DNA from: a virus
IMG/VR virus record: IMGVR_UViG_3300047546_002417
Location: 1 to 50,072 of that record
DNA length: 50,072 nt
Strand: one strand, 5' to 3'
Below, in pieces: positions 39,165-48,018 of the stretch. The position numbers and the translations under genes were made by a program. The notes beneath the pieces were generated by a model that searched no databases, was not told where the DNA came from, and saw only the letters and a list, made by a program, of their open reading frames with translations. Positions within the stretch are counted from its first letter, which is position 1. Every line of letters starts with the position of its first letter.

Positions 39165-40094
39165 ATGGCAACACGTAAAAGTAAAAAAGCAGTTCCTGTA
39201 GACGCAGTACAAGAACTGGCAGACAAGGCCGCACAAGCAGCAAGCATTGGCGGTACTGACAAAGCAGCAGAAACTGGTGTAGTTTCAGACGAAAAACCCA
39301 ACCCCAACCAGGTTCAAGTAAACGTAGATTATCTACGCACAACCAAAGCACATATTGCCATGCCCTGCTACGGTGGCATGTTGACTGAAAGTTGCTTCAT
39401 GAGTTTCATCAAGTTCGCCAACACGGCCCGTCAGCTGGGCATTGACTGGACTCTGGAAACCATGGTCAACGAAAGTCTAATCAGTCGTGCTCGTAATACC
39501 CTGACTGCAAAATTCCTGCATCAGAAGGAAAGCACTCACCTGATGTTCATTGATGCTGACATTGGCTGGGAACCCTGGCACCTGTTGGTGTTGTTGAACC
39601 GCGACAAGGACATGATCGGTGGCCTGTACCCCATGAAGACCATGCCCATCAAGTGGGTGGTCAACGGGTTTGAGGGCGCTGAAGAAGGTCCTGATGGCCT
39701 GCAAGAAGTCAGCAAGACTGGCACTGGCTTCCTGCTGACCAAGCGCAATGTGTTTGAGAAGATGGCCAGCCATCCTGCCGTCAAGCAGTACAAGAACGAT
39801 ATCGGTCTGGACCCTGTGTACGACCAATATCTGCGTACCTACTGGGACACTGCTGTCCGCCAGAACCGCTACTATAGCGAGGACTGGACTGCCTGTGAAA
39901 ACTGGCGTGACATGGGCGGCCGCATCTGGGTTGACAAGCGTGTGCTGCTGCGCCACACTGGCACTTATGTGTTCTGCATGGAGAACCAGGATCACCTGTA
40001 CAACCACATCGGTCCACAGTATCTGGAAAACATGAAGAATGCTGGTAAAGTTGTCATGGTAGACGACACGGCCGCAGAAAAGAAAGCTGCTTAA
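39165..40094 (+). CDS. GT-A-like glycosyltransferase
   Basis: A 309-aa protein. After a Lys/Ala-rich 55-residue N-terminal tail, the core reads HIAMPCYGGMLTESCFMSFIKFAN, SLISRARNTLTAKFL and HLMFIDADIGWEP, with the GT-A DxD at residues 130-132, then MIGGLYPMK and SKTGTGFLLTKRNVFEKM. This matches phage glycosyltransferases that decorate DNA bases, capsids or host surface sugars; the target here is unknown. Ends before a strong terminator, so it is a single-gene unit. Confidence 0.82.
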   Translation: MATRKSKKAVPVDAVQELADKAAQAASIGGTDKAAETGVVSDEKPNPNQVQVNVDYLRTTKAHIAMPCYGGMLTESCFMSFIKFANTARQLGIDWTLETMVNESLISRARNTLTAKFLHQKESTHLMFIDADIGWEPWHLLVLLNRDKDMIGGLYPMKTMPIKWVVNGFEGAEEGPDGLQEVSKTGTGFLLTKRNVFEKMASHPAVKQYKNDIGLDPVYDQYLRTYWDTAVRQNRYYSEDWTACENWRDMGGRIWVDKRVLLRHTGTYVFCMENQDHLYNHIGPQYLENMKNAGKVVMVDDTAAEKKAA

Positions 40095-40114
40095 AAGTAG
40101 CTTATTCCGGCCCC

Positions 40115-40143
40115 AGCCACAGGTGACCCCTGTGGCTTTTTTT
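40115..40143 (+). terminator. Intrinsic terminator
   Basis: AGCCACAGG (40115-40123), 5-nt loop, CCTGTGGCT (40129-40137), then a T-run that leads directly into the late octamer at 40144. Confidence 0.92.
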
Positions 40144-40151
40144 AATAAATA
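40144..40151 (+). promoter_or_regulatory. Late promoter (AATAAATA), leaderless
   Basis: Immediately after the terminator T-run. The ATG at 40156 is 5 nt past the octamer, within one base of the predicted +1. The sequence from octamer to ATG matches the gp14 promoter on the minus strand (ATAAATACCATATG). Confidence 0.75.
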
Positions 40152-40155
40152 CCAT

Positions 40156-41490
40156 ATGAACTTCCAAGACCTTGAAAACTTCCGCCTGGACCAAGCTGTG
40201 CGGTTCCATGATGAGTTGAATCCAGCCATATGGACTGATGATAAATTAAGTCCTGATGTTCGTCGGCAACTGCTAGACATTGCACAGGATTTCATTGACC
40301 ATCTGGGGCTTGATGATCTGGATGTACAGGACATAACCCTGAGTGGCAGTAATGCTGCCTACACCTACACTCCGCACAGTGATCTGGACCTGCACCTGAT
40401 TGTGGACATGAGCAAGCTAGACCCTGATGAGGTCTACCGTGAATTGTTTAACAGCAAGAAAGTTCTATACAATGATAGCCATGACATAAAAATTCATGGG
40501 TATGATGTGGAATTGTATGTACAAGATGCAGCAGAGCCAGTAAAGAGTCTGGGTGAATACAGTATCAAAAACGACCGCTGGATTAAATTTCCCAGAAAAA
40601 CACGAACAAACTTAGACGAGCGAGCCACCCGTGAGAAGTTTCGCAAGCTTGTGCAACTGGCGCAGTTAGCACTGGCCAACCGAGACCTGGAAAAGCTTGA
40701 CAGCTTAATAGATACACTCAAACGATATCGTCAGGCAGGTCTGGATGAGCACGGTGAGTTTGGTCCTGAAAATCTAGCCTACAAAGCCATGAGAACCCAG
40801 GGTATCATACAACAACTGTATGATCTGCGAGAAAAATTACACAGCCACCAGTTGAGCTTAGACGAGAGCGAAGATGATGAATATGCTCCTCCTGGAGCCC
40901 CCATGCGAGATGTATTCAGGATTAAGCGCCAGATGGCCCAGCAGCAACCTCAAAAACTAGTCACAGTCAGAGGCCGAGATATAGGCGGCAGTTTCACTGA
41001 TGCAGAGTTACAGTCTTACGGGTTAAGAAAAAATCAAGCCACTGGAAACTGGATGGGCACTCAAGTCCAGTGGGACACTTTCCGTCGCAGCCGGGGTCTC
41101 CGGGAAGCCAGTCCTCTAGATCGCGCCACCCTGACCCCACAGCAGATCATGCGCCGGCATGGTATAAGCTATGAGCAATTGATTGACCAGCTTACACAGG
41201 GCATAAAAGTAGAATTAGAACACACCACCAATAGTGAAGTAGCCTACAAGATTGCGCTGGCACATCTGGCTGAAGATCCAGATTATTATACCAAACTTTC
41301 CCGCGTGGGACTAGAAGAAGCATCAGGCTACATTCCCAGCGAAAGTGAGAAAAACGACCCCCGATTCAAAACAGCACTAACTGTGGACGTTCGGCCTGAC
41401 AGCATCAAACGGAATGCCCAGAAGCTGGGTTTGGGTCGCATACACCGCAGCGGTATACCTCCCATAGCCCGCCCAGACGGCAAGGTCTAG
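40156..41490 (+). CDS. Pol-beta-superfamily nucleotidyltransferase fused to phage C-terminal domains
   Basis: A 444-aa protein. Residues about 55-115 hold the nucleotidyltransferase motif TLSGSNAAYTYTPHSDLDLHLIVDM (Gly64-Ser65, Asp76 and Asp78) and a downstream acidic strand DVELYVQD. A helical region (about 150-245) follows. Residues about 335-395 match a DUF5661-like unit (RHGISYEQLIDQLTQGIKVELEHTTNSEVAYKIALAHLAEDPDYYTKL). The last 50 residues (ASGYIPSESEKNDPRFKTALTVDV ... GIPPIARPDGKV) look like a C-terminal tag I recall from freshwater phage proteins. Late, leaderless transcription argues for a virion or ejected role. The nucleotide and target are unknown. Confidence 0.77.
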   Translation: MNFQDLENFRLDQAVRFHDELNPAIWTDDKLSPDVRRQLLDIAQDFIDHLGLDDLDVQDITLSGSNAAYTYTPHSDLDLHLIVDMSKLDPDEVYRELFNSKKVLYNDSHDIKIHGYDVELYVQDAAEPVKSLGEYSIKNDRWIKFPRKTRTNLDERATREKFRKLVQLAQLALANRDLEKLDSLIDTLKRYRQAGLDEHGEFGPENLAYKAMRTQGIIQQLYDLREKLHSHQLSLDESEDDEYAPPGAPMRDVFRIKRQMAQQQPQKLVTVRGRDIGGSFTDAELQSYGLRKNQATGNWMGTQVQWDTFRRSRGLREASPLDRATLTPQQIMRRHGISYEQLIDQLTQGIKVELEHTTNSEVAYKIALAHLAEDPDYYTKLSRVGLEEASGYIPSESEKNDPRFKTALTVDVRPDSIKRNAQKLGLGRIHRSGIPPIARPDGKV

Positions 41491-41504
41491 CTGGTTTACC
41501 TTTG

Positions 41505-41525
41505 ATTCTGGATAAATACCAGAAT
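41505..41525 (+). promoter_or_regulatory. Late promoter forming the loop of an inverted repeat
   Basis: ATTCTGG (41505-41511) and CCAGAAT (41519-41525) form a perfect 7-bp repeat whose 7-nt loop is exactly ATAAATA, the promoter core. Unlike the other cases the right arm lies 20 nt before the ATG at 41545 and does not cover the AAGGA ribosome site. Confidence 0.7.
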
Positions 41526-41544
41526 AACTATAAGGAATTCTAGC

Positions 41545-44500
41545 ATGGCCACCCGTCCATTCACCATTGACACCAACACTGATCCAGCACTGCTGACCGC
41601 ACAGCAGCGTTCAGGATCTCAGATCATAGGCAATACCAGTGTAATCATAGCCAACAACACCCATACCATTGACGCTGGGGAAAACGTAGTAGTGGTCACT
41701 ACTGATCAAGAAGTTTTCGTCACGGTCAACGAAGAAAATTTTGATCAGAACTTTATTACCAATCAGGTTAATAACGTAGGCGGCGGAGATGGACAAGTAC
41801 AGTACAATGCCAATGGCAGTTTTGCTGGTGATAGTACATTCACTTTCAGCAATATTACCAAAGTTCTGACTGTGGGCGGTTTAAAAACAGATACCTTGCT
41901 CTACAGTAATGGACAACCCTGGAATACAGGCGGCGGTAATGCTGAACCTGGTGGCACCAACGGCCAATTGCAGTTCAATGATGCTGGTGCCTTCAATGGG
42001 GTGCCAGGAGTAACCTGGGCCAATGCCCGACTAAATTTAGGCGTATTAAGTAATCTGAGCATCAGCGGTGGCAGCTCGGGACAAGTGTTGACAACCAATG
42101 GCTCAGGCGTCCTAAGCTGGACCACACCCGCAGCACCATATGGTGATGCCAATGTGGCAGCATATTTGCCCACCTATACTGGCAATGTGGGAGCTAACTG
42201 GATCAAGGCAGATTATGTCATGGGCAATGCCAACCCCTTGTACTACATACCTGGTGCCAACGTTGTGGGTGCAGTGCCCAGTGCCACAGTTGCTGGCAGT
42301 GCCACAGTAGCCAGTTCAGCCAACAGTGTGGCCTTGGCCAACGTAGCAGGAGCTGGTAATATTGCCAGCATCAACCTGTCAGGCTCTAGCAGCAATGTAC
42401 TATACGGCAACGGCACATGGGCACCTGTAAGCGGCGGCAACAGTGCTAACGCTAACTACGCCAATTTTGCCGGCACTGCATATAGTGTTGATGGCGCCAA
42501 TGTTGATGGCGTAGTTGCTAACGCAGATTTCAGCGAAAGAATCGCAGTAGAAGCTGTGAACAATAACTATAGCTATCATGTGGTGCTGACCACTGGTCCT
42601 GGTGACAGTACCCTACACAATGACGTAGATGATAGCTTCCAGTACAACCCTGCCGACGGTATACTGACCGTAACCAGAGTTGACACTGATTACTTACAAG
42701 TATCTCAGAGTGTACTGTCCAATCTAGTACCCTTTGACAGTCTGCCCTTGAGCTTGGGTAATGTTACTAACCCATGGCAAAATATTCATGCTGGTAATGC
42801 TACACTTACTGGTACAGGAACGGCCCTAAATGTGTCATCGGGCAATATATTAACCAACCAGGTTACTGGCACAGCATTTAATTTTCTAAATGGACTTTAT
42901 ACTGCTTCCATAACTGGTCAGGGCGCCACAAGTAACTATACACTAAATTTGCCAGCGACTGCAGGGAGCAATGGCCAAGTATTGTCTACTGATGGTACTG
43001 GCAACCTCAGCTGGATAAATGCTGGTGGCGGTGGGAATACAGGCAATGTAACATTCAATGATATCAATATCATTGGTACAGGAAACTTACACTTACAGCC
43101 TGACCCTGCTAACACTAGTTCATACTTAGATATCTTCTTAACATCTGGTCCAGACCTTCACCTTGTAGCCAGTGCAGCCGCAAATCTTATATTAGGCAAG
43201 GACGATGCAGCCAATGTAATGACAAGTTGGGACGGCAATGTATATGTTCAGTCTTGGAATAATGGTAGTAACGCTCAAGGTGGCGTTTGGACATTCGGCG
43301 GAGATGGTACATTAACTGTACCACAAAATATACACGGTAACGGAGCATTACAGTTACAAGGACTTGCTAACGGTAATACTACTATCAACATAGGTTCGGG
43401 TGTTGGTGGTGATATTGATATGGTGTCTAACCTAGGTAATATCAATCTTTATACAGCAAGTAATCAACCTTGGATCTTTGATCAAGGTGGTAATCTTACA
43501 GCACCGGGAGCGATCAAGGTAGGCAATATGTCTATCGGTACGGTGCCCGGCGATATTACAGCAAACAATAATACAACAGTAGCGTTTAATGTTACCGGTA
43601 GTGACGGCGGATTCTTAGTAAATTATCTTGACGAAGTAGGCAATGCTAATACCAGCGGAGGCGAGTTAGCATTCAATTCAGAAACAGGCAATGCAACTTA
43701 TAGAATATCATTATCGGATGATTTAGGTGATGGTTTTGCTACAAAGATTTGGAGATTTGATGGCACTGGTAACTTAGTATTAGCAGGTGGCAACTCAGTC
43801 ATTCAAAGTATTGCTAATAGCAGTTTAGATCCAACTAATCCAAATGTAAGCACAATGACATTAATGCCTGATGCAAATTATGGTTCACAAGTATTAGTAT
43901 TAGATCCAACTGCTCCTGGTCATATTCACTTGCGAGCATATGCGTTCAGTAACATTGATGAACCATCAGCCAATATATTCTTAGGCGGTGAAGATACTGC
44001 GTTTGAGATTACATCAGGTCCTAACAATGAAGCAAGAATACATAGCAACAACTATACCTGGACCTTCAATAATGATGGCAATTTACAAGTAGCCGGTGAT
44101 GTGTTCGCTAACACCGGCGCAAGTCCTGCTCCGGCGTTATATGGCTTCAGTTCATTGCAAGTATATGATAGTATCAATGTTGGCGGTGTTACCATCAATA
44201 GCACTGATGGTACTAATGGACAAGTATTGACCACATATGGCAACGGTGTAACTTACTGGTCAACTGTATCAGGAGGCGGTGGCACACCAGCAGGCAGCAA
44301 CAATCAGATACAGTTCAACAGTAACGGTGCATTTGCTGCCAGTGGCAATTATACATTCGCTGACACTGTGGGTGGCGGTACAGTAACAGTTGGAAATGAG
44401 TTAGTATTGCTAGGTAATGGCACTATCGGTACTGCTAACAGTAATCTAAATATTCAACCAGCTGGCAATTTAATTGTAACTGCATCTGCTTCAAATTGGA

Positions 44501-45567
44501 AATTTGATACAGCAGGCAATTTGACATTGCCTGGAAATACATTTAGCGTAAACTATGCCAACGGCAGTCAAGCAAGCGCACCACTGGTTGATGTACTGAA
44601 CACGAACGGTTTGACCACAGTATACTATCCTACATTTGTGGAAAACAGAACCACTGGCCAGACGGTCCGAGCAGATCAGGATTTCACATATCGCACAGAC
44701 ACCAACACATTGACTGTGGGTAACATCACAGTAAACAGTCAATCCACCCTAATTGGAAACTCAACCACTGGTGCTAATGCCGTGATAGCAGGTATCACAA
44801 ATACCATACTGCCCAACTCAGTGGCTGCATTCAGTGCTAATGTCAATAATTACACACAGGTAACGCTACAAAACAAGAGCACAGGAGCTGACGCTACTGC
44901 TGACTTTGTGGCAACTGCTGATAACGGTAGTGATACCGTGAATTACCTGGATCTGGGTATAATCAACAGTGGATATGACAACAATACCCCAACCAACAGT
45001 TTGGGTAACATTGTGTTTGCTGCTGACAGTTACTTGTACGCACAGGGTAATGTAAGCAACACCAGCCAGGCTGGTGGTAATTTGGCAATCGGTACTACAG
45101 TTGCTGGCAAAACGGTCAAGATTTTTGCTGGTGGCACTAATAGTAGTAGCATCGTTGCCAACATTGCCAACACAGGCATCGCAGTCACTGGCAACTTGAG
45201 TGTGAGTGGCAATATTAGTGGTAATACAGCAGGATTTGCCATAGGTTACCGTGACATACCTCAGGTGGCAGCAAGTAACGCCACTATTGGTCTGAGTGAT
45301 GCCGGCAAGCATTTCTATAGCACCACAGCAGGTAACCTGACCCTGACCATACCCTTGAACTCAACAACTGCGTTCCCCACAGGTACTGCCATAAACATTG
45401 TGGTACAAGCGGCTGGTAATGTGCTGGTAAATGCTGCTAGCGGTGTGACACTATACCTGGCAGGTAACAGTACAGCAGCCAACCGAGTGGTGGGAACATA
45501 TGGCATGGCCACACTGTTGAAGGTAGCCACTGACACCTGGTTCATCAACGGAACAGGAGTAAGCTAA
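41545..45567 (+). CDS. Long tail fibre protein, mosaic
   Basis: A 1340-aa fibre. The N terminus ATRPFTIDTNTDPALLTAQQRSGSQIIGNTSV is followed by repeated 'GxxGQVLxTNGxGxLxWT' units. The middle holds repeated 'WxFxxDGNLTxPG' units (WTFGGDGTLTVPQ, WIFDQGGNLTAPG, WRFDGTGNLVLAG, WTFNNDGNLQVAG, WKFDTAGNLTLPG). The C-terminal 60 residues (TLTIPLNSTTAFPTGTAINIVVQAAGNVLVNAASGVTLYLAG) are a tip motif. Codon use changes between about 43030 and 44540 (Leu TTA/CTT instead of CTG), suggesting that this central block was acquired. The stop overlaps the next ATG. Confidence 0.88.
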   Translation: MATRPFTIDTNTDPALLTAQQRSGSQIIGNTSVIIANNTHTIDAGENVVVVTTDQEVFVTVNEENFDQNFITNQVNNVGGGDGQVQYNANGSFAGDSTFTFSNITKVLTVGGLKTDTLLYSNGQPWNTGGGNAEPGGTNGQLQFNDAGAFNGVPGVTWANARLNLGVLSNLSISGGSSGQVLTTNGSGVLSWTTPAAPYGDANVAAYLPTYTGNVGANWIKADYVMGNANPLYYIPGANVVGAVPSATVAGSATVASSANSVALANVAGAGNIASINLSGSSSNVLYGNGTWAPVSGGNSANANYANFAGTAYSVDGANVDGVVANADFSERIAVEAVNNNYSYHVVLTTGPGDSTLHNDVDDSFQYNPADGILTVTRVDTDYLQVSQSVLSNLVPFDSLPLSLGNVTNPWQNIHAGNATLTGTGTALNVSSGNILTNQVTGTAFNFLNGLYTASITGQGATSNYTLNLPATAGSNGQVLSTDGTGNLSWINAGGGGNTGNVTFNDINIIGTGNLHLQPDPANTSSYLDIFLTSGPDLHLVASAAANLILGKDDAANVMTSWDGNVYVQSWNNGSNAQGGVWTFGGDGTLTVPQNIHGNGALQLQGLANGNTTINIGSGVGGDIDMVSNLGNINLYTASNQPWIFDQGGNLTAPGAIKVGNMSIGTVPGDITANNNTTVAFNVTGSDGGFLVNYLDEVGNANTSGGELAFNSETGNATYRISLSDDLGDGFATKIWRFDGTGNLVLAGGNSVIQSIANSSLDPTNPNVSTMTLMPDANYGSQVLVLDPTAPGHIHLRAYAFSNIDEPSANIFLGGEDTAFEITSGPNNEARIHSNNYTWTFNNDGNLQVAGDVFANTGASPAPALYGFSSLQVYDSINVGGVTINSTDGTNGQVLTTYGNGVTYWSTVSGGGGTPAGSNNQIQFNSNGAFAASGNYTFADTVGGGTVTVGNELVLLGNGTIGTANSNLNIQPAGNLIVTASASNWKFDTAGNLTLPGNTFSVNYANGSQASAPLVDVLNTNGLTTVYYPTFVENRTTGQTVRADQDFTYRTDTNTLTVGNITVNSQSTLIGNSTTGANAVIAGITNTILPNSVAAFSANVNNYTQVTLQNKSTGADATADFVATADNGSDTVNYLDLGIINSGYDNNTPTNSLGNIVFAADSYLYAQGNVSNTSQAGGNLAIGTTVAGKTVKIFAGGTNSSSIVANIANTGIAVTGNLSVSGNISGNTAGFAIGYRDIPQVAASNATIGLSDAGKHFYSTTAGNLTLTIPLNSTTAFPTGTAINIVVQAAGNVLVNAASGVTLYLAGNSTAANRVVGTYGMATLLKVATDTWFINGTGVS

Positions 45568-46325
45568 TGGCTGTGATGCAAGTACTGACCAGTACTAGCG
45601 TGGTCACCAACCCCAATCAGTTGCCCAGTATCAGTCTCTGGTATAACGCAACTGATGGTAGCGCAGCGCAGTTCGGTTCACAACTGACTGACGGCGCTGT
45701 GGTCACACAATGGATTGACTTGACTGGCTCAGGCCATACTGCCAACAAATCTGGTGGCAGTACAGTAAAACCTAGTTGGCAAGCAAACGAACAGAACGGA
45801 AAAGGTGTTGTACAATTCACTGCGGCTGAAACAGACAGTCTGGATATAAATCCCATTGCCTGGGCCCAGAACTTGAGTGGCGCCACAGTGTATGTTGTGG
45901 CCCGGGCCCTGACGCTGGATGCCACCGTGCGAACTATCACAACCACAAATACTGGTGGATACAATATTAGCTGGGGTGGGACATACTGGAGAGTGGGCGC
46001 CGCCGGCGGCACCGGACAGGCCACCAGCCTGTCTGGCGATACATCCAACTATCATATATTTGGAAACATTTTTGATGGCACACAAACTGGTAACAATAAC
46101 AGGTTGAAATTCAGATATGATGGTGTCCAACAAACTTTGAACTTCGGAGCTACAACTGTGGGTACTGCAACTAATGCATCAGCGAGTTATATGTATTTTG
46201 GCACAGATAATACTACCTATTTCAATGGCTTCATTGGTACAGTCATGATCTGGACCCGAGCACTGAATACTGCTGAATGTCTGCAAGTCGAAAGTTATCT
46301 GAAAACTGTCTGGGCTACACCCTAA
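45567..46325 (+). CDS. Concanavalin-like lectin-domain protein, receptor-binding candidate
   Basis: A 252-aa protein with a LamG/concanavalin A-like jelly-roll pattern: WYNATDGSAAQFGSQLTDGAVVTQWIDLTGSGHTANKSGG, PSWQANEQNGKGVVQFTAAETDSLDI, and the end FNGFIGTVMIWTRALNTAECLQVESYLKTVW. Such domains bind glycans and often follow a fibre gene as its tip. Translation is coupled to the fibre (TAATG). Confidence 0.78.
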   Translation: MAVMQVLTSTSVVTNPNQLPSISLWYNATDGSAAQFGSQLTDGAVVTQWIDLTGSGHTANKSGGSTVKPSWQANEQNGKGVVQFTAAETDSLDINPIAWAQNLSGATVYVVARALTLDATVRTITTTNTGGYNISWGGTYWRVGAAGGTGQATSLSGDTSNYHIFGNIFDGTQTGNNNRLKFRYDGVQQTLNFGATTVGTATNASASYMYFGTDNTTYFNGFIGTVMIWTRALNTAECLQVESYLKTVWATP

Positions 46326-46333
46326 AGGATCGT

Positions 46334-47053
46334 ATGTCAGGTATAATATTGAGTGTTATGAACAATGTGGCGGCGGCAACAGTGTCACCAGTCAGTTCAG
46401 GACTAGAACTATATTACGATCCAAGCAATAGTACAAGTTATCCTGGTAGTGGCACAACCTTATATGACCTGTCTCCTAGCGGTATCAATGCTACAATATC
46501 TGGTAGTCCTACAGACGCCGGCAATTGGTTTACATTTACTGGCTCACAAAGTATTCAAACAGGTAATTTAGTCGGTTTGTTTAGTGGTTGGCAGCACAGT
46601 TTAGAAATATGGTTCAGCCCCAGTGCTGCTGGCGCAGTTTTCAGTGACACTGGTGCCGGTCCTACTAACACAAGTTATCACGCTACAGGACTAGAAATCT
46701 ATCAGACCGGACCATTCTATAACAGTAACGCTATGTTATGGAATGGCGCCGTTACCCGCGTGGGTGGCGGTGTTGTGAGTCTCAATAGTTGGTATCAACT
46801 GGTTAGGGTATATAATGGATCAAATACAGCCTATGCCTATTTGAACAAAGTAAAATCAGCAGATACAAGCATTACTTGGAGTACTCCAAATCCCGGATGG
46901 TATTTGAATTTTGGTAGCAGTGACGGTACATTTTTCGCCACAGGAGCAGCATTTCAAGGTAAACTTGGTGTCATAAGACTTTACAATAAAGTTCTATCAT
47001 TAGCAGAAGTTACACAAAACTACAACGCAGATAAAACCAAATATGGCTTATAA
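46334..47053 (+). CDS. Second lectin-like (LamG) protein with foreign codon use
   Basis: A 239-aa protein: SSGLELYYDPSNSTSYPGSGTTLYDLSPSGINATISG, SLEIWFSPSAAGAVF, SLNSWYQLVRVYNGSNTAYAYLNK and the end GKLGVIRLYNKVLSLAEVTQNYNADKTKYGL, the classical LamG ending. Codons are more AT-rich than in neighbouring genes, so the gene was probably acquired recently. Shine-Dalgarno AAAGGA. It probably provides an alternative or additional receptor-binding tip. Confidence 0.8.
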   Translation: MSGIILSVMNNVAAATVSPVSSGLELYYDPSNSTSYPGSGTTLYDLSPSGINATISGSPTDAGNWFTFTGSQSIQTGNLVGLFSGWQHSLEIWFSPSAAGAVFSDTGAGPTNTSYHATGLEIYQTGPFYNSNAMLWNGAVTRVGGGVVSLNSWYQLVRVYNGSNTAYAYLNKVKSADTSITWSTPNPGWYLNFGSSDGTFFATGAAFQGKLGVIRLYNKVLSLAEVTQNYNADKTKYGL

Positions 47054-47054
47054 C

Positions 47055-47062
47055 CATAAATA
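47055..47062 (+). promoter_or_regulatory. Late promoter (CATAAATA), leaderless
   Basis: The ATG at 47068 coincides with the predicted +1. A weaker 6-bp pairing including one G-U (CTTATA 47047-47052 with TATGAG 47067-47072) could cover the start codon in read-through RNA. Confidence 0.7.
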
Positions 47063-47067
47063 CACAT

Positions 47068-47442
47068 ATGAGAGCTAGAGAATTTATTACTGAAGCCGAG
47101 GGCAAGATTCACAAGGATCATGCCCAGGTTTCTACTGGCACCTATAAGGCCCGAGATGTAGGCGGATATGACCGCGTCTATCACATGAACCGTCTCTGGA
47201 TGGCCATGGCCTGTGCTGACGGCAAGAGTCAAGATGCTGTGACCATGGATGCTTCTAGCTTTGCTGAGAAATACAATACTGTTCATCCTTATACTGAAGA
47301 AGAATATAATATGTTCATTTCAGCAACCAAGACCGTGCCCACAGACAAGAAAGATGTGGTTCCCTACAGCAAGAGTGAAGAACCCCTAGATATCAACAAA
47401 AATAGCCTGACCAAGCCCTTCAAAGGTTACGGCAAACGATGA
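47068..47442 (+). CDS. Capsid-targeted protein candidate
   Basis: A 124-aa protein beginning MRAREFITEAEGK, very similar to the T4 internal-protein leader MKTYQEFIAEA with a predicted cut after Glu9. The body is basic/polar (KIHKDHAQVSTGTYKARDVGGYDRVYHMNRLWMAMACADG). I recall related short proteins in environmental phages without function. If processed, the mature product would be packaged and injected with DNA. Leaderless late transcription. It overlaps the next gene by 4 bp (ATGA). Confidence 0.72.
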   Translation: MRAREFITEAEGKIHKDHAQVSTGTYKARDVGGYDRVYHMNRLWMAMACADGKSQDAVTMDASSFAEKYNTVHPYTEEEYNMFISATKTVPTDKKDVVPYSKSEEPLDINKNSLTKPFKGYGKR

Positions 47443-47969
47443 AAATCATTGAACTGCTATTAGAAACTGGCGACAGGCCTTATCCACTACAGAAAAACTG
47501 GCGCCCTGTAAGCCCAGGTACAGATCAAATGAACATCAGGCTGCCTGATGGTAGAATCATGTCCATGTTTGTGGAATACGAACGAAACTGGGCTGTGTTT
47601 ACATTCTTGATTGATGATGAGCAATACACCACCGGTGGCGGTGATGAAATACGAATTTTCAGCACGGCCAGGCAAGCATTGATCAACTGGGTACAACTAC
47701 ATCATCCAGAATATATTGCTTTTACTGGCAGTGCCGAAGAAACAAAAGAACGACCTGATAAATCTGTAAGAATTGGAAGAATACCGTTCTATGATAGAAT
47801 ATCTCGCCGATTGGCTTCAATGCCAGAATTCACGGGTTGGACCAATATTACTGAACGACCAGACCTATGGCCCGCAGGATTTGACATTTACATGGATCAA
47901 CGAAATCCTGGTATAGACCTTAAAACATATGTGTTGGCAAAACCAGATGCCATAAAAACGACAAAATAA
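47439..47969 (+). CDS. Possible capsid-targeted protein, unknown function
   Basis: A 176-aa protein starting MKIIELLLETGDRPYPLQ; LLE/T fits the (L/I)xE prohead-protease rule after Glu9. The body has MSMFVEYERNWAVFTFLIDDEQYTTGGGDEIRIFSTARQALINWVQ and FYDRISRRLASMPEFTGW, a pattern seen in other phage hypothetical proteins; no enzymatic motif is recognised. Translation is coupled to the preceding capsid-targeting candidate. Confidence 0.7.
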   Translation: MKIIELLLETGDRPYPLQKNWRPVSPGTDQMNIRLPDGRIMSMFVEYERNWAVFTFLIDDEQYTTGGGDEIRIFSTARQALINWVQLHHPEYIAFTGSAEETKERPDKSVRIGRIPFYDRISRRLASMPEFTGWTNITERPDLWPAGFDIYMDQRNPGIDLKTYVLAKPDAIKTTK

Positions 47970-48018
47970 TTTTTTGGCATACTTGCTCCTCGTATAAGTA
48001 TTCCTAACGAGGACACAA

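Noticed and set aside
47974-47998. Sigma70 promoter for the methyltransferase gene (TTGGCA, TATAAG)
   Set aside because: The spacing between these boxes is 13 bp, and at 17 bp the -35 would be a plain T-run; too weak to list as a feature.
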